Part shown: positions 6,513 through 7,262 of the stretch, in pieces
How the letters are laid out: the number at the start of each line of letters is the position of its first letter
Position numbering within the stretch: position 1 is the stretch's first letter
Assembly: GCA_017959135.1 (NCBI GenBank)
Contig: JAGDBH010000195.1
Location: 1-7,262, forward strand
Direction of reading: 5' to 3'
DNA length: 7,262 bases
From: Succinivibrio sp.
Lineage (GTDB): Bacteria; Pseudomonadota; Gammaproteobacteria; Enterobacterales; Succinivibrionaceae
Notes under the pieces: model-generated
What the model was told of the DNA's origin: nothing
The model's input: only the letters and a program-made list of their open reading frames with translations
Database searches by the model: none
Position numbers and translations under genes: made by a program

Positions 6513-7262
6513 ATGAAAAGATTTTTTGAAATAACCGCAGGAGTTGTATGTACTGCGGTTTTTTTATTAATAAATACAGCTTCAGCTTCAGAAGTCGAGC
6601 AGTGTGAACTGGATTTTAATTCCTTAAAAGATACATATGTAAACTCAAACATAGAAGCAACTGTTATTCAGTCTGCTCAGTCTGAGATTGAGCCTCTTTC
6701 ACTGGTCCACCTTAATAAGAATGGTATTCCATATACAACCTGGAAGTCTCTGAACAATGAGGTTTCAGGATATTCCATAAGAAAAAACAAGGGATTTGAC
6801 TATAACCAGAATCGTGGATTTGTAGGTCCTCTTATCTGGCATCAGACTTTAATCTGGGACAAGATTTTTTCAAATGAGTCAAACCTTAACGGTTATGACT
6901 GCAGTATTCTTGGAAGAACCAGACTTGCTGGAAGAAAGGTAACTGTTTTAAGGTTATCTCCTGTGGATGAAATCAGATATGGTTTTATCGTTTCCAAGGA
7001 TGCGGATACCAATCTGCCGGTTGAACTTGCGGTTATAGCACCTAATCAGACTGTAGTTGCCAAGTTTACCGTGACCGCTGTTCACTCAACTGCAGCCTTA
7101 AATCTTTCATTCCCGGATGAAACCTTTGACAGAATTGAAAAAATGTCAAAAAGCGAGGAAACTTCACCTGCTGCGTGGAGTGAACTTGTAATTCCAACTA
7201 ACTTTTCAATAAAAAGACAAGGTGAAGAGGAATCTTCAGAAGGTAATAAAATCTCTTATAAA
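6513..7262 (+). CDS. rseB: Sigma-E regulatory protein RseB, C-terminus cut off by window edge
   Basis: Periplasmic protein that binds RseA and shields it from DegS. It also senses mislocalised lipopolysaccharide or lipoprotein signals in E. coli. The frame is open for 250 codons to the window edge; E. coli RseB is 318 residues. Residues 1-25 form a signal peptide ending ASA (cleavage before S26). The LolA/LolB-like first domain follows. YDCSILGRTRLAGRKVTVLRL and IRYGFIVSKDADTNLPVEL align with E. coli YDFISVGRTRIADR...RYSYIVWMDTESKLPMRV. The start of the second domain is near 225, with TNFSIKRQ aligning to WLPQGFSEV. The rest is divergent, so identity rests on this block, the signal peptide and position after rseA. 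Mature Cys31 and Cys130 are both present, and whether they pair is unknown. The Shine-Dalgarno is weak (TAGAG, overlapping the rseA stop), which suggests translational coupling over the 6-base gap. A terminator-like hairpin lies within codons 7-18. Confidence 0.93.
   Translation, partial: MKRFFEITAGVVCTAVFLLINTASASEVEQCELDFNSLKDTYVNSNIEATVIQSAQSEIEPLSLVHLNKNGIPYTTWKSLNNEVSGYSIRKNKGFDYNQNRGFVGPLIWHQTLIWDKIFSNESNLNGYDCSILGRTRLAGRKVTVLRLSPVDEIRYGFIVSKDADTNLPVELAVIAPNQTVVAKFTVTAVHSTAALNLSFPDETFDRIEKMSKSEETSPAAWSELVIPTNFSIKRQGEEESSEGNKISYK
6533..6565 (+). terminator. Intrinsic-terminator-like hairpin inside the rseB signal-peptide codons (possible attenuator)
   Basis: AACCGCAG (6533-6540) pairs perfectly with CTGCGGTT (6553-6560) across a 12-base loop, and the descending arm runs into seven consecutive T (6559-6565). 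This is the shape of a rho-independent terminator on the sense strand. It begins 20 bases after the rseB ATG, inside the frame. Since rseB continues intact through it with a good signal peptide, it is more likely a conditional or partial terminator than the end of the operon. Translating ribosomes would open the stem, so poor rseB translation would favour termination. The 12-base loop is somewhat large. Structure is seen; function is inferred. Confidence 0.5.

Overview
The window is a chromosomal segment from an AT-rich gammaproteobacterium. The main evidence is the order of genes: nadB transcribed leftwards, facing an rpoE-rseA-rseB operon transcribed rightwards. This is the arrangement known from Escherichia coli and relatives. 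The proteins are clearly orthologous but diverged, and arginine is written mostly as AGA. An AT-rich, gut-type lineage such as the Succinivibrionaceae would fit, but that is a weak inference. I see no mobile element, CRISPR array, rRNA or tRNA.

Layout. Minus strand, 1-3060: the first 1020 codons of a large MscK/MscM-type mechanosensitive channel, with its C-terminus beyond the left edge. It appears to have its own promoter (perfect extended -10 at 3191-3199) with a perfect inverted repeat over the -35 position. At 3319-3343 a 10-bp hairpin probably terminates nadB. Minus strand, 3357-4955: complete nadB (L-aspartate oxidase, first step of NAD synthesis), with all four catalytic and substrate residues known from the E. 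coli enzyme at the same numbers. 4956-5273: divergent control region with two sets of AT-rich dyads and a near-consensus sigma-E promoter directly in front of rpoE. Plus strand: rpoE (5274-5870), rseA (5892-6506) and the first 250 codons of rseB (6513 to the right edge), closely packed as one operon.

How the genes work together. RpoE is the envelope-stress sigma factor. RseA is its inner-membrane anti-sigma factor, and RseB is the periplasmic partner that protects RseA from proteolysis. The sigma-E promoter in front of rpoE implies positive autoregulation. The MscK/MscM channel is also an envelope-protection protein, but it is separated from the operon by nadB and reads the other way, so a functional link is only a possibility.

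I do not see a new system here. The most unusual signal is a textbook intrinsic-terminator shape (8-bp stem plus T-run) inside the signal-peptide codons of rseB. It could act as an attenuator that sets the RseB to RseA ratio. Secondary points are an extremely short predicted leader on the sigma-E transcript of rpoE, homopolymer tracts around its -35 element, and the dyads in the nadB and channel promoters.
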